DNA of 64,000 bases from Streptomyces sp. NBS 14/10. GTDB lineage: Bacteria > Actinomycetota > Actinomycetes > Streptomycetales > Streptomycetaceae. The position numbers were made by a program, and so were the translations under genes. Shown piece after piece: positions 53,815 through 62,474 of this stretch. Numbering within the stretch: position 1 is the first letter of the stretch; each line of letters opens with the position of its first letter. The stretch covers positions 124,001 through 188,000 of the forward strand of contig NZ_NCSM01000022.1 of NCBI RefSeq assembly GCF_002224125.1, read 5' to 3'. Under the pieces are notes generated by a model. The model was not told where the DNA came from and did not search any database. It saw only the letters and a program-made list of their open reading frames with translations.

Positions 53815-55172
53815 GGCTGACTGTGCTGGGCGGCGGCGGATTCCGTATGCCGCTGGTGTACCGGGCGCTGCTGGACGACAGCGGGGACGCCGCCGGGCGC
53901 TGCACCGAGCTGGTCCTGTTCGACACCGACCGCGGCCGGCTGGACGCGATCGGGGCCGTACTGGCCGAACAGGCCGCCGGCCGCCCCGGCGCACCCGCCG
54001 TCCGCGCCACCACCGACCTCGACGACGCGCTGCGCGGCGCCGACTTCATCTTCTCCGCCATCCGCGTCGGCGGCCTGGCCGGCCGGGCGCGCGATGAGCG
54101 CGTCCCACTGGCCGAGGGCGTCCTCGGCCAGGAGACGGTGGGCGCCGGCGGGGTGCTGTACGGGCTGCGCACCCTGCCGGTGGCGCTGGAGATCGCCGAG
54201 CGGATCGCCGCCGTGGCCCCCGACGCCTGGGTCATCAACTTCACCAACCCGGCCGGCATGGTCACCGAGGCGATGCAGCGGGTGCTCGGCGACCGGGTGA
54301 TCGGCATCTGTGACTCCCCGGTCGGGCTGTGCCGCCGCGCCGCGCGGGCGCTGGGCGCCGACCCGGGCCGGGCCAGTTACGACTATGTGGGCCTCAACCA
54401 CCTGGGCTGGCTGCGCGGGGTGATCGTGGACGGGCGGGACCGGCTGCCCGAGCTGATGGCGGACACCGCGGCCCTGGAGTCCTTCGAGGAGGGCAAGCTC
54501 TTCGGCGCGCCGTGGCTTCAGGCACTGGGCGCCCTGCCCAACGAGTATCTGCACTACTACTACTTCAACCGGGAGGCGGTGAGCGCCATCCGGCAGGCCC
54601 CGGCCACCCGCGGGGAGTTCCTGCGCGACCAGCAGGCGGGCTTCTACGCCGAGGCCGCGGCGGCGGGAACGGCCAAGGGGGCCGGCGGGGCCGGGGCGCT
54701 GGAGCTGTGGGAGCGGACCCGTATGGAGCGCGAGGCCACGTACATGGCCGAGAGCCGGGAGGCGAGCGGCGGCTGGCAGCGGGACTCCTGCGACCTGGAC
54801 GGCGGTGGCTACGACCGGATCGCGCTGGCCATCATGCGGGCCATCGCCCGCGACGAGCGGGCCACACTGATCCTCAACGTACGCAACCGCACCGCGGTCC
54901 CCGGTCTTGACGCGGACGCCGTGGTGGAGGTCCCCTGTCTGGTCGACGCGGGCGGGGCGCGCCCGCTGGCCGCCGGGCCCGTGGCGCCGGACCAGCTCGG
55001 GCTGATGCTCTCGCTCAAGGCCGTGGAACGTGCCACGATCGCCTCGGCCACCTCGCACGGCCCGGCCGCCCGCGCCGCGGCCCTCCGCGCGCTCGCCGTG
55101 CACCCGCTCGTCGACTCCGTCAATGTGGCGAGCCGCATCCTCGACGCCTCAGGAGCGCTCTCAGCCTCCTAG
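53811..55172 (+). CDS. GH4 6-phospho-beta-glucosidase-type enzyme
   Basis: A 453-residue NAD- and Mn-dependent GH4 glycosidase. The Rossmann start is 'MRLTVLGGGGFRMPLVY'; 'GQETVGAGGVLYGLRTLP' and 'WVINFTNPAGMVTEA' are GH4 blocks; 'IGICDSPVGLCRRAA' holds the metal-binding Cys and 'YVGLNHLGWLRGV' the metal His. GH4 enzymes cleave 6-phospho or free glycosides by redox chemistry. Because the nearby importer is ABC, not PTS, the phosphorylated substrate would have to come from the PfkB kinase, or the enzyme acts on unphosphorylated sugar. Translation is coupled to the DeoR gene. Confidence 0.9.
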   Translation: MRLTVLGGGGFRMPLVYRALLDDSGDAAGRCTELVLFDTDRGRLDAIGAVLAEQAAGRPGAPAVRATTDLDDALRGADFIFSAIRVGGLAGRARDERVPLAEGVLGQETVGAGGVLYGLRTLPVALEIAERIAAVAPDAWVINFTNPAGMVTEAMQRVLGDRVIGICDSPVGLCRRAARALGADPGRASYDYVGLNHLGWLRGVIVDGRDRLPELMADTAALESFEEGKLFGAPWLQALGALPNEYLHYYYFNREAVSAIRQAPATRGEFLRDQQAGFYAEAAAAGTAKGAGGAGALELWERTRMEREATYMAESREASGGWQRDSCDLDGGGYDRIALAIMRAIARDERATLILNVRNRTAVPGLDADAVVEVPCLVDAGGARPLAAGPVAPDQLGLMLSLKAVERATIASATSHGPAARAAALRALAVHPLVDSVNVASRILDASGALSAS

Positions 55173-55177
55173 CACAT

Positions 55178-55404
55178 GCCCGAACGGGCTTTCCCTAGTC
55201 TCTGAACGCGCCCGGCCGGGCTCCGTTCATGCCCATTTTCCAAAAACGGGCAGCGAACGGGCAGGCCGGGCGCGTCTTCGGTCACCCCACCGCGCAACCA
55301 CCGCTCCCCGCACCCCGGCCGACCAGGCAAGACAACGGTCCTGCAACGGACGCAGCCGGGCACGATCCGCCCTGCGCCGCCACTGGCGGCCGTGTTGCCC
55401 GTTT
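55178..55404. promoter_or_regulatory. Repeated AACGGGC elements upstream of the second DeoR gene
   Basis: AACGGGCAG occurs twice in tandem (55245, 55256; 11-base period, one helical turn), once inside GCCCGAACGGGC (55178-55189), and once inverted as TGCCCGTTT (55396-55404) close to the DeoR start. Repeated heptamers spaced by a helical turn in front of a DeoR gene fit an autoregulatory operator. Confidence 0.5.
55207..55274 (+). terminator. Long-loop G/C inverted repeat after GH4
   Basis: CGCGCCCGGCC (55207-55217) and its complement GGCCGGGCGCG (55264-55274) are 11-base perfect arms with a 46-base loop, 35 bases after the GH4 stop. It could terminate the GH4 transcript or form an attenuator/operator with the repeats inside it. 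Confidence 0.45.
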
Positions 55405-55446
55405 GTAAAACTGCCACGCAAGTCAGCAGCAGGCAGGAGGTGCGGT

Positions 55447-56208
55447 GTGGACGCGGAGGAACGCCGTCGGGAGATCCTCGACGCGGCCCGGCGCTCGGGG
55501 TCCGTCGATGTCGGGAAGCTCGCCGCGGACCTCGGGGTCTCCAAGGAGACCGTGCGGCGCGATTTGCGGGTGCTGGAGGACCACGGTCTTGTGCGGCGCA
55601 CCCATGGCGGGGCGTACCCCGTGGAGAGCGCCGGTTTTGAGACCACCCTCGCCTTCCGCACCACCATGCACGTCCCGGAGAAGTCGCGGATCGCGGCGGC
55701 CGCCGCGGATCTGCTCGGCGACGCCGAGACCGTGTTCATCGACGAGGGCTTCACCCCCCAGCTGATCGCGGAGGCCCTGCCCCGGGACCGTCCGCTCACG
55801 GTGATCACCGCCTCGCTGTCGGCCGCGAGTGGCCTGGCCACCCGCGAGAACACCACCGTGCTGCTGCTGGGCGGCCGGGTGCGCGGTGGCACCATGGCCA
55901 CCGTCGATCACTGGGCCACCCATATGCTCTCGGGCTTCGTCATCGACCTGGCGTTCATCGGCGCCAACGGCATCTCCCGGCAGTACGGGCTCACCACGCC
56001 CGATCCGGCGGTGAGCGAGGTCAAGGCGCGGGTGGTCAAGGTGTCCCGGCGCAGAGTGTTCTCCGGGGTGCACAACAAGTTCGGGGCCGTCAGCTTCTGC
56101 CGCTTCGCCGATGTATCGGACTTCGAGACGATCGTGACGGACACCGGGCTCCCGCTGACCGAGGCCAACCGCTACTCGCTGCTGGGCCCGCAGATCATCC
56201 GGGTCTGA
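55447..56208 (+). CDS. DeoR/GlpR-family transcriptional regulator of the polyol locus
   Basis: A 253-residue DeoR regulator: helix-turn-helix 'KLAADLGVSKETVRRDLRVL', 'VRRTHGGAYPVES', and a C-terminal sensor with 'DEGFTPQLIAEAL', 'LLLLGGRVRGGTMATVD' and 'FIGANGISRQYGLTTP'. GTG at 55447 lies 6 bases after AGGAGG. The polyol-type ABC importer begins 86 bases downstream on the same strand, so it probably controls and is co-located with that operon. Confidence 0.92.
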   Translation: MDAEERRREILDAARRSGSVDVGKLAADLGVSKETVRRDLRVLEDHGLVRRTHGGAYPVESAGFETTLAFRTTMHVPEKSRIAAAAADLLGDAETVFIDEGFTPQLIAEALPRDRPLTVITASLSAASGLATRENTTVLLLGGRVRGGTMATVDHWATHMLSGFVIDLAFIGANGISRQYGLTTPDPAVSEVKARVVKVSRRRVFSGVHNKFGAVSFCRFADVSDFETIVTDTGLPLTEANRYSLLGPQIIRV

Positions 56209-56294
56209 CGCCCCCGTCTCCGTTCTTCTGACTCCCCCTCACTTCCCCTCGCTTCTCCCCCACTTCTTCAACTGTTCCTTCGATTGGACCCGTT

Positions 56295-57650
56295 ATGCCC
56301 ATCCTGACACTTCGTGCTGCCCGGATACCGGTCGTGGCCATGGCCGCGGGGGCGCTCCTCGCGGGGTGCGCCGGTATGGGGGGCGGTGGTTCCGGTGGCA
56401 AGACCATCAACGTCCTGATGGTGAACAACCCGCAGATGATGGATCTGCAGAAGCTCACCGCCAAGCATTTCACCAAGGAAACGGGCATCCGGGTCAACTT
56501 CACGGTGATGCCCGAGAACGACGTCCGCGACAAGATAAGCCAGGACTTCTCCAATCAGGCCGGCCAGTACGACGTCGCCACCATCAGCAACTTCGAGGTG
56601 CCGTTCTACGCCAAGAACGGCTGGCTGCTGCCGCTGGACGACCATGTCGCCGACGACCGGGCGTTCGACCAGAAGGACATCCTGCCCTCGATGCGGCAGT
56701 CCCTGACCGCCGACGACGGCAAGTTGTACGCCCAGCCGTTCTACGGTGAGTCGTCCTTCCTGATGTACCGCAAGGACGTGTTCGCCGAGAAGAACCTGAA
56801 GATGCCCGAGCACCCCACCTGGCAGCAGGTCGCGGACCTCGCGGCCAAGGTGGACGGCGCCCGCAAGGGGATGAAGGGCATCTGTCTGCGCGGGCTGCCC
56901 GGCTGGGGTGAGCTGATGGCCCCGCTCACCACGGTCGTGAACACCTTCGGCGGCACCTGGTTCACCAAGGACTGGAAGGCGCAGCTCACCTCCCCCGAGT
57001 TCACCGCGGCCACCGAGTTCTACGTCGACCTGGTGCGCAAGCACGGCGAATCCGGAGCGGCCCAGTCGGGCTTCGCCGAGTGCCTGAACAACCTCACCCA
57101 GGGCAAGACGGCCATGTGGTACGACGCCACCTCCGCGGCCGGTTCGCTGGAGGGCACCAAGTCGCCCGTACGGGGCAAGATCGGCTATGTCCAGGCGCCG
57201 GTGGTGAAGACCAAGAGCTCCGGGTGGCTCTACACCTGGGCGTGGGGCGTGCAGAAGGCGTCCCGTAACAGCGACAACGCGTGGAAGTTCGTCTCCTGGG
57301 CCTCCAGCAAGAAGTACGAGGCCCTGGTCGGCAAGACATACGGCTGGTCCAGCGCGCCCGCGGGCAAGCGGGCCTCCACCTACGCCAACCCGGAGTACCG
57401 CAAGGCGGCCGGCACCTTCTCCGAGGTCACCCGGCAGTCCATCACCAGCACCAATCCGCGCGACCCGGGTGTGCAGCCGCGGCCGACCATCGGCATCCAG
57501 TTCGTCGACATCCCCGAGTTCTCCGACCTCGGGACCAAGGTCGCCCAAGAGATCAGCGCCGCCATCGCCGGAAAACAGTCCGTCGAGTCGGCACTCAAGA
57601 AGTCGCAGAAGCTGGCCGAGAAGGTGGGCGAGGAGTACCAAGATGACTAA
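56295..57650 (+). CDS. Solute-binding lipoprotein of a polyol-type (mannitol/sorbitol) ABC importer
   Basis: The 451-residue lipoprotein has lipobox 'ALLAGC' (Cys25). 'VMVNNPQMMDLQKLTAKHF', 'ISNFEVPFYAKNGWLLPLDD' and 'GESSFLMYRKDVFAEKNLKM' match the SmoE-type polyol binders. It is the first gene of the importer unit and overlaps the MalF-type permease start by 8 bases. It would bind sorbitol, mannitol or a related polyol at the cell surface. Confidence 0.9.
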   Translation: MPILTLRAARIPVVAMAAGALLAGCAGMGGGGSGGKTINVLMVNNPQMMDLQKLTAKHFTKETGIRVNFTVMPENDVRDKISQDFSNQAGQYDVATISNFEVPFYAKNGWLLPLDDHVADDRAFDQKDILPSMRQSLTADDGKLYAQPFYGESSFLMYRKDVFAEKNLKMPEHPTWQQVADLAAKVDGARKGMKGICLRGLPGWGELMAPLTTVVNTFGGTWFTKDWKAQLTSPEFTAATEFYVDLVRKHGESGAAQSGFAECLNNLTQGKTAMWYDATSAAGSLEGTKSPVRGKIGYVQAPVVKTKSSGWLYTWAWGVQKASRNSDNAWKFVSWASSKKYEALVGKTYGWSSAPAGKRASTYANPEYRKAAGTFSEVTRQSITSTNPRDPGVQPRPTIGIQFVDIPEFSDLGTKVAQEISAAIAGKQSVESALKKSQKLAEKVGEEYQDD

Positions 57651-58626
57651 TCCACTCACGGCGACGCCCGTGCGCAGCGGACCGCCCCCGACCGTGGCCG
57701 CCCCGCCCCGGCGCGCCCCGCGGAAGCCCAGTGCGGCCCGTGCCTGGGCCACCCGGGCGCCACTGATGCCCGCCCTGATCTTTCTGATCGCGGTCACCCA
57801 GCTGCCGTTCGTGGCGACCTTGGTGATCTCCCTCTTCGACTGGAACTCGCTCAAGCCCGATGAGCGCGAGTTCGCCGGTCTGTCCAACTACACCTCGGCG
57901 GCGAGCGACGAGGCGCTGCGCGAATCGATCGTCACCACCGTGCTGCTGACCGCCACCGTGGTCATCGTGAGCGTGGTGCTCGGGCTGATGCTGGCGCTGC
58001 TGATGGACCGTAAGTTCCGTGGCCGGGGGCTGGTGCGCACCATGCTCATCGCGCCGTTCCTGCTGGTCCCCGTGGCGTCCGCGCTGCTGTGGAAGCACGC
58101 CCTGTACAACCCGGAGTACGGGCTGTTCAACGGCGCGCTCAGCTGGGTGGGCGATCTGTTCGGCATGGACAACCCGCCCCAGCCGGAATGGGTCTCCGAT
58201 ATGCCGATGCTCGCGGTCGAGGCCTCGCTGGTGTGGCAGTGGACGCCGTTCATGATGCTGATCCTGCTGGCCGGGCTGCAGGGCCGCCCCCTGGAGATGA
58301 TCGAGGCGGCCCGGCTGGACGGCGCGAGCAACTTCCAGATCTTCCGCTATCTGACCCTGCCGCATCTGCGGCGCTATCTGGAGCTGGGCACCCTGCTGGG
58401 CTCGATCTACATCGTGCAGAACTTCGACGCGGTGTTCACCATCACCCGGGGCGGACTGGACACGGCCAACCTCCCGTACACCATCTACGAGACCTTCTAC
58501 AACGCCCACGAGTACGGGCAGGCATCCGCCGCGGGTGTGCTGGTGGTGATCGGCACGATCATCATCGCCACCTTCGCGCTGCGCGTGGTGTCGTCCCTGT
58601 TCCGTGAGGAGGCGTCCCGCGCATGA
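57643..58626 (+). CDS. ABC permease (SmoF/MalF type) of the polyol importer
   Basis: A 327-residue permease with a Pro-rich cytoplasmic N-terminus (about 35 residues) and six helices. EAA motif: 'MIEAARLDGASNFQIFRYL'. ATG at 57643 overlaps the binding-protein stop; its own stop overlaps the next permease (ATGA). Confidence 0.92.
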   Translation: MTNPLTATPVRSGPPPTVAAPPRRAPRKPSAARAWATRAPLMPALIFLIAVTQLPFVATLVISLFDWNSLKPDEREFAGLSNYTSAASDEALRESIVTTVLLTATVVIVSVVLGLMLALLMDRKFRGRGLVRTMLIAPFLLVPVASALLWKHALYNPEYGLFNGALSWVGDLFGMDNPPQPEWVSDMPMLAVEASLVWQWTPFMMLILLAGLQGRPLEMIEAARLDGASNFQIFRYLTLPHLRRYLELGTLLGSIYIVQNFDAVFTITRGGLDTANLPYTIYETFYNAHEYGQASAAGVLVVIGTIIIATFALRVVSSLFREEASRA

Positions 58627-59510
58627 CCTCCTTGACCGCCACGGCCCCGACGGCCCCCGTGACCGCCGACCCGCCGGCCGCCCGCAAGGCCCGCCGCCGC
58701 GGCGCCGCGCTTGGCCTGCTGGCCTGGCTGACCGGTATCTTCTTCGCCCTGCCCGTCGCCTGGATGGCGCTGACCTCGTTCCACTCCGAGGCCGACGCCG
58801 CCACCAACCCGCCGTCCCTGACCGCCCCGCTCACCCTCGACGGCTACCGCGAGTTCTTCGGGGTGAACGGCGGGGCCGACCCCTGGCCACCGCTGCTCAA
58901 CTCGCTGGGCGCCAGCCTGTTCTCCACCCTCTTCGTGCTGGTCCTGGCGCTGCCCGCGGCGTACGCGCTGTCCATCCGGCCGGTGCGCAAGTGGACGGAT
59001 GTGATGTTCTTCTTCCTGTCCACCAAGATGCTTCCGGTGGTGGCCGGGCTGCTGCCGGTGTATCTGTTCGCCAAGAACACCGGTTTCCTGGACAACATCT
59101 GGCTGCTGGTCATCCTCTACACCTCGATGAACCTGCCGATCGCGGTGTGGATGATGCAGTCCTTCCTCTCCGATATCCCGGTGTCCATCATCGAGGCGGC
59201 CCAGATGGACGGGGCGAAGCTGCCGACCGTGCTGCTTCGGGTCGTCGCCCCGATCGCCGGGCCCGGGATCGCCGCCACCTCGCTGATCTGCTTCATCTTC
59301 AGCTGGAACGAGTTGTTGTTCGCCAATGTGCTCACCGGCGTGGTCGCGCAGACCGCACCGGCGTTCCTGACCAGCTTCGTCACCAGCCAGGGCCTGTTCC
59401 TGGCGCAGGTGTGCGCGGCCTCCATCGTCATTTCCCTCCCGGTGCTCGCCGCCGGTTTCGCCGCCCAGGACAAGCTGGTCCAGGGCCTCTCGCTAGGAGC
59501 AGTCAAATGA
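58623..59510 (+). CDS. ABC permease (SmoG/MalG type) of the polyol importer
   Basis: A 295-residue permease with six helices and EAA motif 'IIEAAQMDGAKLPTVLLRVV'. It forms the heterodimer with the preceding permease. No ATPase is encoded in the operon; MsiK is expected to supply energy. Overlaps the dehydrogenase start by 4 bases. Confidence 0.92.
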   Translation: MTSLTATAPTAPVTADPPAARKARRRGAALGLLAWLTGIFFALPVAWMALTSFHSEADAATNPPSLTAPLTLDGYREFFGVNGGADPWPPLLNSLGASLFSTLFVLVLALPAAYALSIRPVRKWTDVMFFFLSTKMLPVVAGLLPVYLFAKNTGFLDNIWLLVILYTSMNLPIAVWMMQSFLSDIPVSIIEAAQMDGAKLPTVLLRVVAPIAGPGIAATSLICFIFSWNELLFANVLTGVVAQTAPAFLTSFVTSQGLFLAQVCAASIVISLPVLAAGFAAQDKLVQGLSLGAVK

Positions 59511-60496
59511 GGGCCGCCGTCATCGAAGCCCCCGGCAAGGTCAGCGTCGCCACCGTCCCCGACCCCACCCCCGGGCCGCGCGACGTGGTCATCGATGTGG
59601 CGGCCTGCGGGCTGTGCGGCACCGATCTGCACATCCTCCAGGGGGAGTTCGCCCCCACCCTGCCGATCGTCCCCGGACACGAGTTCGCCGGCGAGGTCGT
59701 CGGCATCGGCAGCGAGGTCACCGAGGTGGCGGTGGGCGACCGGGTCGCCGTCGACCCGTCCCTCTACTGCCATGAGTGCCGCTACTGCCGTATCGGCCGG
59801 GGAAACCTCTGCGACCGCTGGAACGCCATCGGGGTCAGCGTGCCCGGCGGCGCCGCGGAGTTCGCCGTGGCGCCGGTGGCCAACTGCGTACGGCTGCCCG
59901 AGCATGTGGACGTGGCGGACGCGGCGCTCATCGAGCCGCTGTCCTGCGCGGTACGCGGCTACGACGTGCTGAACAGCAGGCTGGCCAACGAGGTGCTGAT
60001 CTACGGCTCCGGCACCATGGGCCTGATGATGCTGGAGCTGGCCAAGCGCACCGGGGCCGCGAGCGTCGACGTCCTGGACATCAACCCCGACCGGCTCGCC
60101 ACCGCGAACCAGCTCGGCTGCACCCGCTCCGCCGCCTCGGCCGATGAGCTCGACCAGCCGCGCGGCTGGGACGTGGTCATCGACGCGACGGGCAACCAGG
60201 CCGCGATCCAGGACGGGCTCGGCCGCGTCGCCAAGGCGGGGACGTTCCTGCAGTTCGGGGTCTCCGACTACGCGACCAAGGCCGTGATCGAGCCGTACAA
60301 GATCTACAACCAGGAGATCACCATCACCGGCTCCATGGCCGTGCTGCACAGCTATGAGCGCGCGGCCCAGCTGTTCGCGACCGGGGTGCTCGACCCGAAG
60401 GTCTTCATCAGCGACCGGCTGCCGCTTGAGCAGTACCCGCAGGCGCTCGACCAGTTCCGCGCGGGACAGGGCCGGAAGATCGTCGTCGAGCCCTGA
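59507..60496 (+). CDS. Zinc-dependent polyol dehydrogenase (sorbitol/mannitol-type MDR)
   Basis: A 329-residue MDR enzyme. Catalytic-zinc ligands: 'CGLCGTDLHILQGEF' and 'PGHEFAGEVVG'; structural-zinc lobe 'CHECRYCRIGRGNLC'; Rossmann 'IYGSGTMGLMML' followed by 'VDVLDIN' (Asp, so NAD). It resembles sorbitol/threonine-type dehydrogenases and would oxidise the imported polyol to a ketose in the cytoplasm. It is the last gene of the DeoR-ABC-dehydrogenase operon, with a strong terminator after it. Confidence 0.9.
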   Translation: MRAAVIEAPGKVSVATVPDPTPGPRDVVIDVAACGLCGTDLHILQGEFAPTLPIVPGHEFAGEVVGIGSEVTEVAVGDRVAVDPSLYCHECRYCRIGRGNLCDRWNAIGVSVPGGAAEFAVAPVANCVRLPEHVDVADAALIEPLSCAVRGYDVLNSRLANEVLIYGSGTMGLMMLELAKRTGAASVDVLDINPDRLATANQLGCTRSAASADELDQPRGWDVVIDATGNQAAIQDGLGRVAKAGTFLQFGVSDYATKAVIEPYKIYNQEITITGSMAVLHSYERAAQLFATGVLDPKVFISDRLPLEQYPQALDQFRAGQGRKIVVEP

Positions 60497-60563
60497 GGCC
60501 GGCCCTGAGACCGACCCTGAGCCCCCGCGGCTGATTCGACACGCGCCCCACCATGCGCCGTTG

Positions 60564-60597
60564 ACGGCCCAAGCCAGGCACCTCAGGCTTGGGCCGT
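60564..60597 (+). terminator. Terminator after the polyol operon
   Basis: A perfect 12-base inverted repeat ACGGCCCAAGCC/GGCTTGGGCCGT with a 10-base loop lies about 70 bases after the dehydrogenase stop. Confidence 0.85.
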
Positions 60598-60629
60598 ACT
60601 GATCAAAACGGCACGACGAGGGGTGCGGT

Positions 60630-62009
60630 ATGGGCGGCGGCGCGGTGGTGGTGGGCGGCGGTCTGGCCGGAACGCTGGCGGTGGCGGCGCTGCTCGGGCA
60701 CGTGGAGACGGTGACCGTCATCGAGCGCGACCGCTACCCGGAACAGCCGGTGTTCCGTAAAGGGGTGCCCCAGGGCCGCCATCTGCACGTCTTTCTCTCC
60801 GGCGGGCAGCGGGCCCTGGAGAAGCTGCTGCCCGGGACCGTCGCGGAGCTGGAAGCGGCCGGAGCGCGCCGTATGGAGGCGCCGCGCGATGTGCTCACCA
60901 GGACCCCGCACGGCTGGCACCGCCGTCTGCACGAGGGCAGACACGCCGTGATCAACTGCACCCGCCCGCTCCTGGACGCCACCGTACGGACCCAGGTCCT
61001 TGCCAGGGCCGCCGAGTCCGGGACCCGGGTGGAGGTGTTACAGGCGTGGGAGGCGGTCGGGCTTCTCGGCGGCGCGGACCGGGTGACCGGCGTCCGCGTG
61101 CGCTCGCGCGATGCCGGGCACGCCGAGCGCGAGCTGCCCGCCGAGCTGGTCGTCGATGCCTCCGGACGTGGCTCGCGCGCTCCGCGGTGGCTTACGGAAC
61201 TCGGCCGCCCGGCGCCGCGCGAGGAGGTGATCGACGCCGGAGTCGGCTACTCCACCCAGATGCTCCGGCCCGCCGAGCCGCTCCGCACGGCCGTGGTCCT
61301 CGAGCCCAGGCCCGCTCTTCCGCGTGGCGCGGCGTGGTCGCCCGTCGAGGGCGGCAACCGGCTGCTGACCCTCGCCGGGGTGCGCGGCCACCACCCGCCG
61401 ACCGACGGTTCGGCGGTACCCGACTTCGTGGCCTCGCTCGACGAACCGTATCTGCTGGACCACCTGGGGACCTGCGAAGCGGTGTCCCCGCCGTACGCCT
61501 ACCGCGACACCGCCAACCGCCGCCGCGACTATCACGCCCCCGGCGGCGTCCCCGAGGGGTTCGTCGCGGTCTCGGACGCCGCCTGCACGTTCAATCCGAT
61601 TTACGGGCAGGGCATGTCGGTGGCCGTCCTGAGCGGACTGGCCCTGCGCGAATGCCTGACCGACGGCGGTCCGCGCCGCCCCGGCTTCGCGGCCGCGGCC
61701 CAGCGCGCCGTCGCCCGCGCGAGCGAGACCGCGTGGCTGACCGCCGCGGGGGCGGACCGCCCGTACTCCGAGGGCGCCGACGCCACTTCCCCGAGGACGG
61801 CCGAGCGGCTGCAGACCTGGTACTTCGGCCGGCTGGCGGCTCGGGCGACACATGACCCGACCGTCGGGGCCGCCTTCCGCGACGTCACCCATCTCGCCGC
61901 GCCGCCGTCCCGGCTGCTGACCCCCACGGTGGCGCTGCGCACGATACTGCTGCCGCGGCGGCCGGGCCCGGCGAGCATTCCCCTGCGGGTGGAGGGCGCG
62001 GCGGGTTAG
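60630..62009 (+). CDS. FAD-dependent oxidoreductase / halogenase-like monooxygenase fold
   Basis: A 459-residue flavoprotein. The N-terminal dinucleotide fold is 'AVVVGGGLAGTLAVAALLG' and 'VTVIERDRYP'; a second FAD block is 'GFVAVSDAACTFNPIYGQGM', the GD-type motif with Ser-Asp. 'RKGVPQGRHLHVFLSGGQRA' is typical of the geranylgeranyl-reductase/squalene-epoxidase-like FAD family. No membrane segment. Leu137 is a TTA codon, so it may be under bldA control. It ends convergent with the RidA gene. The substrate is unknown. Confidence 0.83.
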   Translation: MGGGAVVVGGGLAGTLAVAALLGHVETVTVIERDRYPEQPVFRKGVPQGRHLHVFLSGGQRALEKLLPGTVAELEAAGARRMEAPRDVLTRTPHGWHRRLHEGRHAVINCTRPLLDATVRTQVLARAAESGTRVEVLQAWEAVGLLGGADRVTGVRVRSRDAGHAERELPAELVVDASGRGSRAPRWLTELGRPAPREEVIDAGVGYSTQMLRPAEPLRTAVVLEPRPALPRGAAWSPVEGGNRLLTLAGVRGHHPPTDGSAVPDFVASLDEPYLLDHLGTCEAVSPPYAYRDTANRRRDYHAPGGVPEGFVAVSDAACTFNPIYGQGMSVAVLSGLALRECLTDGGPRRPGFAAAAQRAVARASETAWLTAAGADRPYSEGADATSPRTAERLQTWYFGRLAARATHDPTVGAAFRDVTHLAAPPSRLLTPTVALRTILLPRRPGPASIPLRVEGAAG

Positions 62010-62012
62010 GCG

Positions 62013-62402
62013 TTACGCGGTGGTGCGCCGCGCGTACACCTCGATCTCGATCTTCATCCGGGGGTCGGCGAGACCGCACATGAGCATCGAGGCGGCCGGC
62101 CGGACCTCGCCGAAGCGGCGGCGCAGAACCGGCCAGCAGGGCTCGAAGTCGGCCCGGTCGGGCAGCAGATAGCGCACCCGCACCACATCGGCGAAGGTGC
62201 ACCCCGCCTCGGCCAGCGCGGCCCCGATATTGCGCAGACACTGCTCGGCCTGGACCACCACATCGTCGGAGATGGTCATCGTGGTGTAGTCGAATCCGGT
62301 CGTCCCGGACACATGCACCCAGTCGCCGTCGACCACGGCGCGGGCATAGCCGATCTGCTCCTCAAAGGTCGAGCCGCTGAGGATCGCACGTCGCTCCGTC
62401 AT
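62013..62402 (-). CDS. RidA-family protein (YjgF/YER057c/UK114)
   Basis: A 129-residue RidA-fold protein. 'YARAVVDGDWVHVSGTTGFD', 'AEQCLRNIGAALAEAGCTF' and 'VRVRYLLPDRADF' are standard blocks, but the usual Arg-Pro ending is 'PRMKIEIEVYAR' here, so it belongs to a divergent subfamily, probably a specific enamine/imine deaminase or oxidation-pathway hydrolase. ATG at 62402; an earlier GTG at 62411 is possible. It is divergent from the LysR regulator, which may control it. Confidence 0.9.
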   Translation of the reverse strand: MTERRAILSGSTFEEQIGYARAVVDGDWVHVSGTTGFDYTTMTISDDVVVQAEQCLRNIGAALAEAGCTFADVVRVRYLLPDRADFEPCWPVLRRRFGEVRPAASMLMCGLADPRMKIEIEVYARRTTA

Positions 62403-62474
62403 CCGCCGCACGCTAAGCGACCAGCATTGATACGTCTAATACGAGCACAGGCATAAGCTGATATCTCTAGGCGT

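Noticed and set aside
55150..55163. CAGGAGCGCTCTCA, similar to the CebR operator
   Set aside because: Three mismatches to the palindrome and located inside the last codons of the GH4 gene, so likely chance.
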